From positions 1,922,001 through 1,986,000 of the forward strand of contig NZ_CP156688.1 of assembly GCF_040616545.1 (NCBI RefSeq): a stretch of DNA of 64,000 nt. The letters are read 5' to 3'. Of the stretch, positions 34,520-42,530 are shown piece by piece (positions within the stretch are counted from its first letter, which is position 1; each line of letters begins with the position of its first letter). Source of the DNA: Akkermansia muciniphila (GTDB taxonomy: Bacteria > Verrucomicrobiota > Verrucomicrobiia > Verrucomicrobiales > Akkermansiaceae). The notes under the pieces were generated by a model, which ran no database searches, was not told the DNA's origin, and saw nothing but the letters and a program-made list of their open reading frames with translations. Position numbers and translations under genes: made by a program.

Positions 34520-34582
34520 ATTCCCTATAATCCCTAAAGTTCCCTATGATTCCTATAACCCCTAATTCCTTTTCCCTGATAA
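34520..34582 (+). repeat. short imperfect C-rich decay zone after the minisatellite
   Basis: After the G-rich array the sequence turns into degenerate TTCCCTATAA / TCCCTAAAG / TTCCCTATGA / TTCCTATAAC / CCCTAATTCC units, of 9-10 bp. It is an imperfect second repeat of opposite purine/pyrimidine skew. It is not coding. Confidence 0.6.
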
Positions 34583-34614
34583 GAAAAACCCCGCCTGCCG
34601 TAAGGCAGACGGGG
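34583..34614 (-). terminator. terminator of the EF-hand gene
   Basis: On the minus strand CCCCGTCTGCC and GGCAGGCGGGG form an 11-bp stem with one mismatch and a TTAC loop, followed by TTTTT. Confidence 0.85.
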
Positions 34615-34653
34615 CCGTCTCTCTGTTTCTGCTATGCGTTGCTGCGGGTGAAC

Positions 34654-35814
34654 TTATTCATCATCCCCGTCTTCCTGCACCGGGGCGGGAGGGGGAGGCA
34701 TGTCGTTATTGCCGCGGGCCGCCTTTCTGGCTTCCCTGCGGGCGGCGCGGCGGGCTTCCAGAGCCTTGGAGGCGTCCGCATTAAGCTGCGCCATTTCAGC
34801 TTCATTCAGCTTGCCGTCCTTGTCGGCGTCATACTTCTCTTCGATCAGTATCCAGCCGGCGGCCATGATCGGGGCGCGGTTGGGGTCCAACTGGGGGCGG
34901 GGGCCGTCCGGACGGTTGCCGCGGGGGCCGCGGTCTCCGTCTCCACGGCGTCCTTCACCGCCTCTGCGGCCTTCCGGTCCCCTGGGTGCGCGGGGGACTT
35001 CAGCCCTGGGGCCTCCGGGACGGCGCGGACCGTCCATTCCGGGCGCTTCCGGTCCCTTGGGACCGCCGGGGGCCGCATGGTGCGGACCGGGTTTCCCGTG
35101 ATGGGGCGGAATGGCCTGGAGCTCTTCCGGGGAAAGCTTGCCGTCGCCGTCCTTGTCAAACTCCTTGACCATTCTGGCGGCGTGGGCTTCCTGGCGGGCC
35201 TTCATTTCCTCCATGCGCTTGGCGGCTTCCGGATGGTCCTTGGCCCAGTCGTCACGCATGGCTTTCTTTTCTTCGTCGGAAAGCTTGCCGTCTCCGTCCT
35301 TGTCATATTTCTTCAGCATCTCGGCCTTGCGGGCTTCCTGGCGGGCCTTCATCTCCTCCATGCGCTTGGCGGCTTCCGGATTGTCCTTCAGCCATTCGTC
35401 CTGCATGGCCTTCCTCTCCTCCTTGGAAAGTTTGCCGTCTCCGTCCTTGTCAAACTTCTTCAGGATAGCGGCTTTCTTCGCTTCCTGGGCTTTCTTGACG
35501 TCCGCCTGCAGAACGGCTATTTCCTCGTCGGAAAGCTTGCCGTCCTTGTCGGTATCGTACTTGGCCATCACCAGTTCTTCACCGATGATCATGATGCCGG
35601 GATCAATCCTCTTCAGCCGGAGTTCGGCCTGTTGCGGACGGGGACCCTGGCGGTTCGGGCCTCCTGCCCGGTTGCGGGGGCCTCCCCTTCGTTCAGGGGG
35701 CGGCTGCATTCCCGGAGCGTCGGAAGGGGAGTCCGGTGCCGGGGGCGGCGGTGCGTCCTGGGCGAACGCGGAGCATGCGGCAAAGGCCGCGGCGATCAAT
35801 ATTTGCTTGGTCAT
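34654..35814 (-). CDS. secreted EF-hand repeat protein
   Basis: A 386-residue secreted protein (signal peptide cleaved near A-F-A, residue 18). Five canonical EF-hand loops can be read: Y-D-T-D-K-D-G-K-L-S-D-E-E, F-D-K-D-G-D-G-K-L-S-K-E-E, Y-D-K-D-G-D-G-K-L-S-D-E-E, F-D-K-D-G-D-G-K-L-S-P-E-E and Y-D-A-D-K-D-G-K-L-N-E-A-E. The last is separated from the others by a Pro/Gly/Arg-rich low-complexity stretch (about residues 230-325). The second to fourth loops lie in near-identical 45-residue repeats. It should bind several Ca2+ ions outside the cytoplasm. Function unknown; transcription ends at a terminator before the minisatellite. Confidence 0.85.
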   Translation of the reverse strand: MTKQILIAAAFAACSAFAQDAPPPPAPDSPSDAPGMQPPPERRGGPRNRAGGPNRQGPRPQQAELRLKRIDPGIMIIGEELVMAKYDTDKDGKLSDEEIAVLQADVKKAQEAKKAAILKKFDKDGDGKLSKEERKAMQDEWLKDNPEAAKRMEEMKARQEARKAEMLKKYDKDGDGKLSDEEKKAMRDDWAKDHPEAAKRMEEMKARQEAHAARMVKEFDKDGDGKLSPEELQAIPPHHGKPGPHHAAPGGPKGPEAPGMDGPRRPGGPRAEVPRAPRGPEGRRGGEGRRGDGDRGPRGNRPDGPRPQLDPNRAPIMAAGWILIEEKYDADKDGKLNEAEMAQLNADASKALEARRAARREARKAARGNNDMPPPPAPVQEDGDDE

Positions 35815-36039
35815 ATCTTTGAGTGGTGAGGTTAATGCGTTTCGGAAAGGAGCGCTGCCCTGCGGCGGTTTGAACGGCGGAGGCGCCTCCCTTTGCTAGG
35901 ATGAACACCCGGTTTCCGTCCTGGTTGCAAAATAAAAACGTATGCGCCTCCGGCAGGGACGCCGGAACAGGCTAGGGCATTGCCGTCAATCCGGCTTTGG
36001 CGCCGGATTGGAAAACGGCTGAGAGTGAAAGGGATTGAT

Positions 36040-36070
36040 AAAAAAGACCGCAATCCCGGAAGGTTGCGGT
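36040..36070 (-). terminator. terminator of the prepilin peptidase gene
   Basis: On the minus strand ACCGCAA and TTGCGGT form a 7-bp stem with a 10-nt loop, followed by CTTTTTT. Confidence 0.78.
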
Positions 36071-36094
36071 TACAGCCGTGTCATGCGGAAAAAA

Positions 36095-37210
36095 TTATTC
36101 TCCGGAAATGAAGCGGATATAGGCCAGCCACCACCGGTCGCCCCCCAGCAGCCAGATGAAGGCGGCGCTGAGCAACGCGGGACCGAAGGGGAGATTCCGG
36201 CCGAAACCCATGCGTGAAATGACTGCCTGCACAATCCCCAGCAGGGAGCCGATGAAAAGGCAGAACACGGCGCCCTGCCAGCCGCCCACGCATCCGGCCA
36301 TCATCAGAATCCACGCGTCTCCGGACCCCATGGCCTCCCGCTGCGCATGAATATCCGTCAGGCTCCCCTCCACGCTTTCCAGGTCTTCCAGCTGGAAAAC
36401 GTCACCGTTCTCCAGCTCTATCCTGTCCTGGCGCAGGGTGACGGCGCCGGGCGGAAGAACGTTCCCGTCAATAGTGACGGAGCCTCCGGAAATGACGGCC
36501 TTGTCAGAGGCGCGGTGGAAAAGCATGGACCAGTCATGAGACTGCCCGTCAATGATGAGCTGCAATTCCTCCTGCTCTGATTCCGGTTCCCTCAGGCTCC
36601 ACGGGGCCGGAGCGTCAAAATGCTGCTTCCAGGTCCCGAACAGGAGCTTGCCCAGTTCAATCACCAGCCTGATGACGGCATATCCGGCGGCGCCTCCCAG
36701 CACCGCCGCCGTGAAGGCGTCCGTCCAGGTCATGACGTCATTGTCCGGCAGGAGAAAAGGATAAAGGGAGCAGGCCCCCACCCCTGCCGCGGCGCCGATG
36801 AGCGTCTGGGTGCGGAAGACGATCAGATGCTCCGCGTCAATGAAGATGATGACGATGGCTATGGCGCTCCATGCGCAAAGCAGGACGGCGGCCCCCGCGG
36901 AGGCGTCCGCATACTTCCATCCCATGGCCGCGAAGAGCAGGGCCGTGAGCAGCTCCACCAGGCAGTAGCGGAAGCTGACAGGGGTTCCGCAGCAGGCGGA
37001 TTTTCCCCTGAGAACCAGCCAGCTCAGTACCGGGATGTTCAGGTACCACGGGATGGGTTCCCCGCATTCCGGACAGAAGGAACGCGCCGGGTCATTCACG
37101 GAAATGCCCAGGGGCACCCGGTAAATGACCACGTTCAGGAAGGAACCTATGCACGCTCCCATCAGGCCGAAGACCAGGGGAACCAGCCACGCGGGAAAGG
37201 CTTCAGACAT
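36095..37210 (-). CDS. pilD: prepilin peptidase/N-methyltransferase with a large insert
   Basis: An A24A prepilin peptidase of 371 residues that cleaves the leader of type IV pilin-like proteins and methylates the new N-terminus. The N-terminal domain has C-P-E-C and the second cysteine pair condensed to C-C (A-C-C-G). The catalytic aspartates are D125 (F-I-D-A-E-H) and D298 (G-S-G-D). Between them, after the fifth helix, there is an extra soluble segment of about 100 residues (about 193-291), where the family usually has a short loop. It overlaps the LOG gene upstream by 8 nt, so translation may be coupled. Likely substrates are the three pseudopilins at 57.6-60.3 kb. Confidence 0.9.
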   Translation of the reverse strand: MSEAFPAWLVPLVFGLMGACIGSFLNVVIYRVPLGISVNDPARSFCPECGEPIPWYLNIPVLSWLVLRGKSACCGTPVSFRYCLVELLTALLFAAMGWKYADASAGAAVLLCAWSAIAIVIIFIDAEHLIVFRTQTLIGAAAGVGACSLYPFLLPDNDVMTWTDAFTAAVLGGAAGYAVIRLVIELGKLLFGTWKQHFDAPAPWSLREPESEQEELQLIIDGQSHDWSMLFHRASDKAVISGGSVTIDGNVLPPGAVTLRQDRIELENGDVFQLEDLESVEGSLTDIHAQREAMGSGDAWILMMAGCVGGWQGAVFCLFIGSLLGIVQAVISRMGFGRNLPFGPALLSAAFIWLLGGDRWWLAYIRFISGE

Positions 37211-38327
37211 GGGACGGGGGGGAATAAGTCCTGCTGGGCGTCTGGTTGATGCGGTCGATCAGCAGCCTCAGCCTGCCGTAATTGCCGCGCTTGATGGGGA
37301 AGACGAGGCGGGGCAGGCGGTTCAGATGGGGCTCGTCCGCCTCGTCGGGCAGGGGCCCGGTCTGCACCATCTTTCCTCCGGGCAGGATCAGGTCCTGGAA
37401 GTCCCGTTCCAGATGCTCCACCCACTGGGCGGGCAGGTGCGTGTTCAGGCGGATGACGATGGTATCCTTGATAAAACGGTAGGAGTGGAAAATGCGGTAG
37501 AACCGGTCAATGTGCTCCATGGCCTCCGCCGGGTTCTTGGTGACGTGGATCAGGTGCAGGTCATCCTCGGAAATCAGGCCGGAATCCACCAGCTCCACGC
37601 GGATGAAGGCCAGCCAGTTCAGCCAGAAGGTCTTGCCGGGGGAGTCCAGCAGCACGACGGGGTAAATGGTGGCCTTTCCCGTCTGGATCAGGGTGAGGGT
37701 TTCAAACACCTCGTCCATGGTGCCGAAGCCGCCGGGGAGCGCCACCATGGCGTCGCTTTCCGCCACGAAATTCAGCTTTCTGACAAAGAAATAGTAAAAA
37801 TTGATCAGCTTGTCGCTGTGGGCCACCACGTGGTTGGAGGTCTGCTCATACGGCAGGGTGATGTTCAGGCCGAAGGAGCGTTCCTCCCCGGCGCCTTCAT
37901 TGGCCGCCTGCATGATGCCGGGGCCGCCCCCCGTAATGACCAGGTAACCCTGGTCGCTGGCCTCCCTGGCAAAATCCCGCGCCGTTTCATAGGCGGGCTC
38001 GTCCTCCCTGATGCGGGCGGAGCCGAAAACGGAAATCTTGCGGATGTGGCGGTACGGCGCAAAAACGCAGTTGGCGCGGTACATCTCCCGCCCGGAGCGG
38101 ATCAGGACGGTGAAATCATGGTCGGAAGCGGCGGACTGCGCCATGTTGATGCCCGTCTTGATATATTCCTGGAGGTAGCGGGGATCGTGCCGGGTGGAGG
38201 CTACCTCGGAGAGCTTTTTGACGATTCCTTCCAGAGCCTGGTAGCTGTTGTCCATGGACATGGTGGACGGGCGCCGCTGGTCTTCCCCCGTGAAATCCCT
38301 ATTGTCCAAAAAATCAGGATGCTTCAT
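37203..38327 (-). CDS. LOG-family (TIGR00730-type) Rossmann-fold protein
   Basis: A 374-residue protein of the lysine-decarboxylase-like (LOG) family. The two signature motifs are G-G-G-P-G-I-M-Q-A-A-N-E-G-A (nucleotide-binding) and P-G-G-F-G-T-M-D-E (catalytic). Members act as cytokinin-releasing phosphoribohydrolases on AMP-type nucleotides. This one is of the long type, with about 80 extra residues at the N-terminus and 110 at the C-terminus. The in-frame ATG at 38354 is possible; I used 38327. Its 3' end overlaps pilD. The function in Verrucomicrobia is not known. Confidence 0.85.
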   Translation of the reverse strand: MKHPDFLDNRDFTGEDQRRPSTMSMDNSYQALEGIVKKLSEVASTRHDPRYLQEYIKTGINMAQSAASDHDFTVLIRSGREMYRANCVFAPYRHIRKISVFGSARIREDEPAYETARDFAREASDQGYLVITGGGPGIMQAANEGAGEERSFGLNITLPYEQTSNHVVAHSDKLINFYYFFVRKLNFVAESDAMVALPGGFGTMDEVFETLTLIQTGKATIYPVVLLDSPGKTFWLNWLAFIRVELVDSGLISEDDLHLIHVTKNPAEAMEHIDRFYRIFHSYRFIKDTIVIRLNTHLPAQWVEHLERDFQDLILPGGKMVQTGPLPDEADEPHLNRLPRLVFPIKRGNYGRLRLLIDRINQTPSRTYSPPSHV

Positions 38328-38445
38328 GCAATTGTTGTGTAGGTTTGCGTCCACTATGCCAGATGACGCACGTTAAGTCACAGAAAATTTGCGGGAGGAC
38401 ATGAAAAGAGTTGATTGTTGAAAACAGATCGTTAAATTGCTCCCC

Positions 38446-38506
38446 GCACGGGCGTTTCCAAAACATGCCGTAGGTCCTTCAGGCGGGTTCTCCGCCGTGC
38501 CCGTGC
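38446..38506 (+). promoter_or_regulatory. structured leader of rpoA-rplQ
   Basis: GCACGGGC (38446-38453) is complementary to GCCCGTGC (38499-38506), enclosing an inner hairpin of GGCGG and CCGCC around a GTTCT loop. The structure ends 31 nt before rpoA. It could serve autoregulation of this ribosomal-protein operon, or be a remnant terminator. Confidence 0.4.
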
Positions 38507-38537
38507 TGGAGGGAAACCCGGTACATTACATACGATT

Positions 38538-39662
38538 ATGTCGGAAAACGAAACCACTACTGCAGAAGAAACGGCCGTGACCACGCTGGCCCGCTTTGAA
38601 GTCCCCAGCCGTCTGGAAAAAATTGAAGACCCGAATGATGCGAATCATCTGACCTTCGTCGCGGAACCGTTTGAAAACGGTTACGGCCACACGCTCGGCA
38701 ACTCCCTGCGCCGCGTTCTTCTGGGCTCTCTTGAAGGCGCCGCCATCACCTCCGTCCGCATCGCCGGCGCGCAGCATGAATTCTCCTCTCTGCCCGGTGT
38801 GGTGGAAGACGTGACGGAAATTGTGCTGAACCTGAAAAAAGTCAAGTTCAAGCACAACGGCAAGGAACCGCGCCTGCTCTCCCTGCGCGTGCACAAGCAG
38901 GGCGTCGTGACCGCCGCCGACATCGCCGACGACACCACCTACCAAGTGGTCAACCCCGATCAGATCATCTGCACCCTGGACCAGGATACCCTGTTTGAAT
39001 GTGAATTCCAGGTGCGCGTCGGCCGCGGCTTCTCCACCGGCGACGAAAACAAGGTGCCGGACATGCCCATCGGCGTGATCCCGATCGACTCCATTTTCTC
39101 CCCGGTCACCCGTGTGAAGTATTCCGTTCAGAATACCCGTGTGGGCCAGATGACCGACTATGACAAGCTGACGCTTGAAGTCTGGACGGACGGCCGCATT
39201 GCCCCGGCAGACGCCATGCTCCAGGCCTCCGCCATTCTGCGCCACCACCTGGACGTGTTCGTCAACTATGACGACAAGCAGGTCAACTTTGAAGAAGCGC
39301 CTTCCGCCGTCCAGGACGAGGAAACGGCCCGCCTGCGCAAGCTGCTCAACATGAGCGTCAACGAAATCGAGCTTTCCGTGCGCGCCGCCAACTGCCTCAA
39401 CAACGCCAACATCACTACCGTTGGCCAGCTCGCCATGAAGAGCGAAAGCGAAATGCTCAAGTACCGCAACTTCGGCAAAAAATCCCTCAACGAGATCAAG
39501 GACAAGCTGCTGGAACTGGGCCTTTCCCTGGGCGTCCAGGTGGATCCCTCCCTGCTTACCGGCCCCGTGCCGCAGGCCAAGCCGCGCCTGGGTCTGGAAG
39601 AGGAAAGCCCCGTGGGCCTGGCAGACCTGATTGCCGCCAACATCGAAGACGACGACGACTAA
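38538..39662 (+). CDS. rpoA: DNA-directed RNA polymerase subunit alpha
   Basis: The 374-residue alpha subunit of RNA polymerase. The alphaNTD assembly region carries N-G-Y-G-H-T-L-G-N-S-L-R-R-V-L-L, followed by G-V-V-E-D-V-T-E-I-V-L-N-L-K-K. The alphaCTD has the two-helix motif A-N-I-T-T-V-G-Q-L and N-F-G-K-K-S-L-N-E-I-K. A tail of about 45 residues (E-D-D-D-D end) follows the usual C-terminus. In most bacteria rpsM-rpsK-rpsD precede it; here there is a 210-nt spacer and then an opposite-strand LOG gene. So rpoA-rplQ has been split from the alpha operon. rplQ follows after 36 nt. Confidence 0.97.
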   Translation: MSENETTTAEETAVTTLARFEVPSRLEKIEDPNDANHLTFVAEPFENGYGHTLGNSLRRVLLGSLEGAAITSVRIAGAQHEFSSLPGVVEDVTEIVLNLKKVKFKHNGKEPRLLSLRVHKQGVVTAADIADDTTYQVVNPDQIICTLDQDTLFECEFQVRVGRGFSTGDENKVPDMPIGVIPIDSIFSPVTRVKYSVQNTRVGQMTDYDKLTLEVWTDGRIAPADAMLQASAILRHHLDVFVNYDDKQVNFEEAPSAVQDEETARLRKLLNMSVNEIELSVRAANCLNNANITTVGQLAMKSESEMLKYRNFGKKSLNEIKDKLLELGLSLGVQVDPSLLTGPVPQAKPRLGLEEESPVGLADLIAANIEDDDD

Positions 39663-39698
39663 ATCTCACAAAACCAACACACATAGAAAAATATCATC

Positions 39699-40109
39699 AT
39701 GAGACACGGTGTAAAAACCTCCAAGCTTCAGCGCAACGCTTCTCACCGCAGGGCTTTGCTCGCCAACCAGGCATGCAGCCTCATCCTCAACGGACGCATC
39801 ACCACCACCCTGGCGAAGGCCAAGGCCCTCCGTCCCTACGTGGAAAAGCTCATTACGCTTGCCAAGCGCGGTGACGTGCACTCCCGCCGCCTGGCTACCG
39901 CCACCATTCATAACACGACCGCCGTCAAGCGCCTGTTTGATGAAATCGCTCCCCTCTGTGCGGAACGCAAGGGCGGTTATACCCGCATCATCAAGCTGGG
40001 CCAGCGCCTCACGGACTCCGCTCTCGTGGCCATGATCGAAATCATCGATCTGCCCCGTGAAACGGCTGAAAAGGAAGAAGCTCCCGCTACCACGGAAGCC
40101 ACGGCCTAA
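39699..40109 (+). CDS. rplQ: 50S ribosomal protein L17
   Basis: L17, a large-subunit protein at the exit-tunnel region, downstream of rpoA as in most bacteria. The 136 residues start with M-R-H-G-V-K-T-S-K-L and include the H-R-R-A-L-L-A-N-Q-A segment and the G-G-Y-T-R-I-I-K-L-G-Q-R motif, which here lacks the usual N-R-x-G start. An acidic Ala/Thr/Glu tail ends it. A strong terminator follows at 40141. Confidence 0.96.
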   Translation: MRHGVKTSKLQRNASHRRALLANQACSLILNGRITTTLAKAKALRPYVEKLITLAKRGDVHSRRLATATIHNTTAVKRLFDEIAPLCAERKGGYTRIIKLGQRLTDSALVAMIEIIDLPRETAEKEEAPATTEATA

Positions 40110-40140
40110 GGCCGTTCTCCTGAACCATCCGGTTTAACCC

Positions 40141-40178
40141 TCCGCCCCGGCCTCCTGCTGAGACCGGGGCGGATTTTT
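40141..40178 (+). terminator. terminator after rpoA-rplQ
   Basis: TCCGCCCCGG and CCGGGGCGGA form a perfect 10-bp stem with a 13-nt loop, followed by TTTTT. Confidence 0.9.
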
Positions 40179-40231
40179 ATTCACATTGAACGTAAGGTGT
40201 TTAAGCCCGGATTAAGGCGTCAAGATCGCTC

Positions 40232-40260
40232 TTGCTTCTTTCTCCGCGGAACGGTATAAT
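40232..40260 (+). promoter_or_regulatory. sigma-70 promoter of fabD
   Basis: TTGCTT (40232-40237) and a perfect TATAAT (40255-40260) are separated by 17 nt. The start codon is 13 nt after the -10, so the leader is only a few nucleotides long. Confidence 0.7.
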
Positions 40261-40273
40261 TCACGCCTTAACT

Positions 40274-41200
40274 ATGGACGCAGTACTATTGTTTTCCGGA
40301 CAAGGTGCCCAGAAAGTGGGCATGGGTAAAGATTTGTATGACCAGTATCCTGCCGCCAGGGCCCTGATTGAGCAGGCGGACAAGGCGCTTGGGGAATCCC
40401 TCTCCTCCATCATGTTTGAAGGCCCCGGCGAAGAACTGACGCGCACCTGCAACTGCCAGCCCGCTCTCTACGTGCACGGCCTGGCCTGCCTGGCCGTCCT
40501 GAAGGAACTGGTGCCTTCCCTGAACCCCGTGGCCGCTGCCGGTCTTTCCCTGGGTGAATTCACGGCACATGCCGCCGCTGGAACCTACTCCTTTGAGGAA
40601 GGCCTGCGCTTGGTCCAGAAGCGCGGCGCTTTCATGGAGGAAGCCTGCAACGCCACAAAGGGCACCATGGCCGCCATGATTGGCGGGACGGATGAAAACG
40701 TCATCAAGCTCGCCCAGGAATGCGATGTGGACGTAGCCAACTTCAACTGCCCGGGCCAGACGGTCGTTTCCGGCACGGAGGAAGGCGTGGACAAGGCCAT
40801 TGCCGGAGCCAAAGCCGCCGGGTGCAAGATCGCCAAGAAGCTCAACGTGGCGGGCGCCTACCACTCCCGCCTGATGCACAGCGCCATGGTGAAACTGGCA
40901 GAGGAACTTAAGAATGTCTCCTTCGGCACGCCCTCCATGCCCGTTTACTGCAACTATGAAGCCCGCGTGGTGGAAGGCCCGGACGACATCCGCAACGTGC
41001 TGGAACACCAGGTATGCGGTTCCGTGCGCTGGACGGCCTCCATGCAGAAGCTGGTGGATCAGGGGCACCGCTTGTTCATTGAACTGGGGCCGGGCAAAAC
41101 GCTGGCCGGCATGATGGGCCGCATCTGCAAGGATGCCACGGTCATTTCCATAGAAGACGTGCCCAGCCTGGAAGCGGCCGTTGCGGAGCTGAACAAGTAA
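40274..41200 (+). CDS. fabD: malonyl-CoA:ACP transacylase
   Basis: Transfers malonyl from CoA to acyl carrier protein for fatty-acid synthesis. The 308-residue product has F-S-G-Q-G-A-Q (residue 7), the nucleophile Ser92 in G-L-S-L-G-E (most bacteria read G-H-S-L-G-E), Q-K-R-G-A-F-M, the catalytic His in A-Y-H-S-R-L-M, and the Q-V-x-x-x-V-x-W element. The frame extends to 40232 but the ATG at 40274 follows a good promoter and gives the standard start. No other fab gene is adjacent. A terminator follows. Confidence 0.95.
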   Translation: MDAVLLFSGQGAQKVGMGKDLYDQYPAARALIEQADKALGESLSSIMFEGPGEELTRTCNCQPALYVHGLACLAVLKELVPSLNPVAAAGLSLGEFTAHAAAGTYSFEEGLRLVQKRGAFMEEACNATKGTMAAMIGGTDENVIKLAQECDVDVANFNCPGQTVVSGTEEGVDKAIAGAKAAGCKIAKKLNVAGAYHSRLMHSAMVKLAEELKNVSFGTPSMPVYCNYEARVVEGPDDIRNVLEHQVCGSVRWTASMQKLVDQGHRLFIELGPGKTLAGMMGRICKDATVISIEDVPSLEAAVAELNK

Positions 41201-41221
41201 TTCTCCTGCACGGTAAATTTT

Positions 41222-41256
41222 AAACCGCCGGGACCGTCAGGGTTCCGGTGGTTTTT
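41222..41256 (+). terminator. terminator after fabD
   Basis: AAACCGCCGG and CCGGTGGTTT form a 10-bp stem with one G-T pair and a 13-nt loop, followed by TTT. Confidence 0.75.
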
Positions 41257-41346
41257 TCATTTCAGGCTTCCGGGGCAGCGTCCTGCGGGGCCGAGGGGGG
41301 GACTACGGAAGAGCTTGATTTAAAGCAGGGAACATTTCCCGCCCGG

Positions 41347-41778
41347 TCAGCGTTCCGGTTCTTCCGCGGGCATCTTCCTCATGCCCCCGGTGAGGAGGTG
41401 CAGGTACATCAGCACCTTCCCCATGAAAAACGCCGTGGCGGGGATGAACAGCACTTCCATGTAAAGAATGGAGCGGAGCATGATGGAGTGCGCCACGCCG
41501 CACGCCAGAAGAAGAAGGGCAATAATGTAAAACAGAAGGCAGCTTTTGGGCGGCCGGCAGGAAAGCATGAATGCGGAGGCCCTGAGGCGCGCCAGGCGCT
41601 CATGCCGGCGCAGTTCCGCCGTGAGCGGCATCCAGCCCTGGGAATTCTCCTCCCGGATCATGGTGTCAGGGAGAATCTTCTTGGAAGTAAGCAGGGCATG
41701 GAGGTCCGCCAGGGAGACGGGGCCCACAATCTTGTCTTTGACCCGGTAGTGATATAATGGAATGCGTTGGGAAGCCAT
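41347..41778 (-). CDS. GYF_2-domain membrane protein
   Basis: A 143-residue protein with a GYF_2-type N-terminal domain (about residues 5-48: Y-H-Y-R-V-K-D, G-P-V-S-L-A-D-L, D-T-M-I-R) and two transmembrane helices (about 75-95 and 100-125). GYF_2 domains often sit at the N-terminus of membrane proteins in Verrucomicrobia and Planctomycetes. A Shine-Dalgarno-like AAGGAGG touches the ATG at 41778; the spacing is too short to be ideal, and an upstream ATG at 41796 is an alternative. Function unknown. Confidence 0.65.
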   Translation of the reverse strand: MASQRIPLYHYRVKDKIVGPVSLADLHALLTSKKILPDTMIREENSQGWMPLTAELRRHERLARLRASAFMLSCRPPKSCLLFYIIALLLLACGVAHSIMLRSILYMEVLFIPATAFFMGKVLMYLHLLTGGMRKMPAEEPER

Positions 41779-41846
41779 CCTCCTTACATAAGGCATGGAG
41801 GGAATTCCGTCAAGAAGCAAGAACAGGGAAAAGAAGGAGCGGATTC

Positions 41847-42530
41847 CTAAAGAAGCTCTGCCAGTGAACGGATTTTGCTGGTTGCCTGGGAAAAATCCGC
41901 TTGCTCCGTCACCCGGTTCGGAATGGAGATGACGGGAATGCCTGCACGGAACGCAGCCGTGGTGCCGTTCTGGGAGTCTTCCAGCACCAGGCATTGTGCG
42001 GGCGGCACGCCCAGGTTTTCCGCCGCTTTCAGGAACAGGGCCGGGTCCGGCTTGACGGGAAGGCCGTCGTCACGGCAGACGACGGTTTGGAAAAAAGGCA
42101 TGATGCCCAGTTTATTCAGCCAGCCATCCACCCAGCGGTGGGATGAACTGGAGGCCACCCCCATGGGCGTTCCGGCTGCCGCCAGGCGGCGGATGAGTTC
42201 ACACGCGCCGGGCAGAAGCCCGGCGTGCTCCAGGTCGCGGACGATTTCCTCCTGCCTGCGGGCGTTGATGTCTTCCCAGTCGTAGGTGCGTCCTGTCAGT
42301 TGTTCCAGATGGTCTCCGGGGTTCCAGTGGGTGTAGCCGCTGCCCAGGCACTGGTTGAACAGATCCAGGGGCAGGGAATGGCCGCAGGAGGAGAACACGC
42401 GTTCCCAGGAGGAATAAATGGCGTACTCCGTATCCACCAGCAGCCCGTCGAAGTCAAAAATCACGGCTTTTGCCTGCCGGAGCAGTTCGCGGGCTTTTTG
42501 GACGGCGACAGGATGGTCAGGGTTGGTCAT
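41847..42530 (-). CDS. HAD-superfamily hydrolase, beta-phosphoglucomutase type
   Basis: A 227-residue HAD subfamily IA protein. Motif I is D-F-D-G-L-L-V-D-T-E, motif II the S in A-S-S-S-S-H-R, motif III K-P-D-P, and motif IV E-D-S-Q-N-G. Capped members include beta-phosphoglucomutase and sugar-phosphate phosphatases. It overlaps the 3' end of the LptF-like gene upstream by 14 nt, so both are probably translated from one mRNA. Substrate cannot be told from sequence. Confidence 0.88.
   Translation of the reverse strand: MTNPDHPVAVQKARELLRQAKAVIFDFDGLLVDTEYAIYSSWERVFSSCGHSLPLDLFNQCLGSGYTHWNPGDHLEQLTGRTYDWEDINARRQEEIVRDLEHAGLLPGACELIRRLAAAGTPMGVASSSSHRWVDGWLNKLGIMPFFQTVVCRDDGLPVKPDPALFLKAAENLGVPPAQCLVLEDSQNGTTAAFRAGIPVISIPNRVTEQADFSQATSKIRSLAELL

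Noticed and set aside
40541-40558. FabD inactivation because of G-L-S-L-G-E
   Set aside because: The nucleophile serine is kept and the His-to-Leu change lies outside the catalytic dyad; the enzyme should be active.
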